Assembly: GCA_964369385.1 (NCBI GenBank)
Contig: CAYJEY010000026.1
Span: 1-23,305, forward strand
Direction: 5' to 3'
DNA from: CALVGQ01 sp964369385
Lineage (GTDB): Bacteria > Bacillota_I > Bacilli_A > Erysipelotrichales > Erysipelotrichaceae
Length of the DNA stretch: 23,305 nt
The notes under the pieces were generated by a model. It had not been told where the DNA came from, did not search any database, and saw only the letters and a list, made by a program, of their open reading frames with translations. How positions within the stretch are numbered: the first letter of the stretch is position 1; the number at the start of each line of letters is the position of its first letter. This document shows positions 23,224-23,305 of this stretch, in pieces. The position numbers and the translations under genes were made by a program.

Positions 23224-23305
23224 TACAAGTAATTGAACATGATTTAAAGAAGACCAACTATGATAAGTCAAGCGAAAAATAAAAATAAATAAAGGCATAG
23301 TGAAA
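23224..23305. other. right edge, no feature seen
   Basis: The last 82 bases contain no gene and no clear terminator. The downstream end of the lipoprotein transcript is therefore not resolved within the window. Confidence 0.6.

Noticed and set aside
1..23305. Search for a peptide precursor, CRISPR array, tRNA or mobile element near the exporters
   Set aside because: Reading both strands I found no leader-core peptide with Gly-Gly or Cys-rich core, no regularly spaced repeats, no cloverleaf and no transposase or integrase. The exporters' cargo therefore stays unknown.

Overview
The window comes from the chromosome of a very AT-rich Gram-positive bacterium (low-GC Bacillota). Supporting signs are strong AGGAGG-type ribosome sites, sigma-A-like promoters, lipoprotein signal peptides and short hairpin-plus-T terminators. 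TGA is used as an ordinary stop (for example at 9089, 10777 and 11484), so this is genetic code 11 and not a Mycoplasma-type code. The long PPi-dependent phosphofructokinase and the small membrane proteins would fit an Erysipelotrichia-like or related gut or anaerobic lineage. That placement is inference only. No rRNA, tRNA, insertion sequence, phage gene or CRISPR array was seen.

Layout. Positions 2-316 hold the tail of a DUF7000-like gene with a bidirectional terminator. Positions 458-2264 hold a PadR-type repressor divergent from a FetA/FetB-type ABC pair, with a perfect inverted repeat placed between the -35 and -10 of the repressor promoter. Positions 2662-4308 encode a 548-residue diphosphate-dependent phosphofructokinase with its own promoter and terminator. 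Positions 4511-6553 hold a 59-residue membrane protein, an ApbE lipoprotein (FAD:protein FMN transferase) and a 132-residue membrane protein. A 765-base non-coding stretch with hairpins and a two-codon reading frame follows.

Positions 7319-13412 hold a heterodimeric ABC exporter (two fused membrane/ATPase subunits with an ATGA overlap), a NUDIX hydrolase, a GNAT acetyltransferase and an MFS transporter, all on the + strand. This looks like an export and small-molecule-modification neighbourhood. Positions 13594-14892 hold a DUF6199-like small membrane protein and a lipoprotein of unknown function. A strong bidirectional terminator then separates them from a second heterodimeric ABC exporter on the - strand (14936-18000), whose two ATPase domains are degenerate at different sites. 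A divergent 129-residue protein of unknown function sits at 18268-18657.

Positions 18858-21151 hold a complete OmpR-type response regulator and sensor kinase on the - strand, with visibly higher GC than the surroundings. Divergent from them are a stand-alone receiver domain in which Glu replaces the phospho-accepting Asp, a 59-residue two-helix membrane protein, and a lipoprotein built of four GTW...DGTY repeats.

The common theme is membrane transport and envelope sensing: three ABC systems, one MFS carrier, three lipoproteins, several tiny membrane proteins and one two-component system. The most unusual items are the Glu-substituted receiver with its two membrane or surface neighbours, the exporter with complementary degeneracies, and the structured leader before the first exporter.
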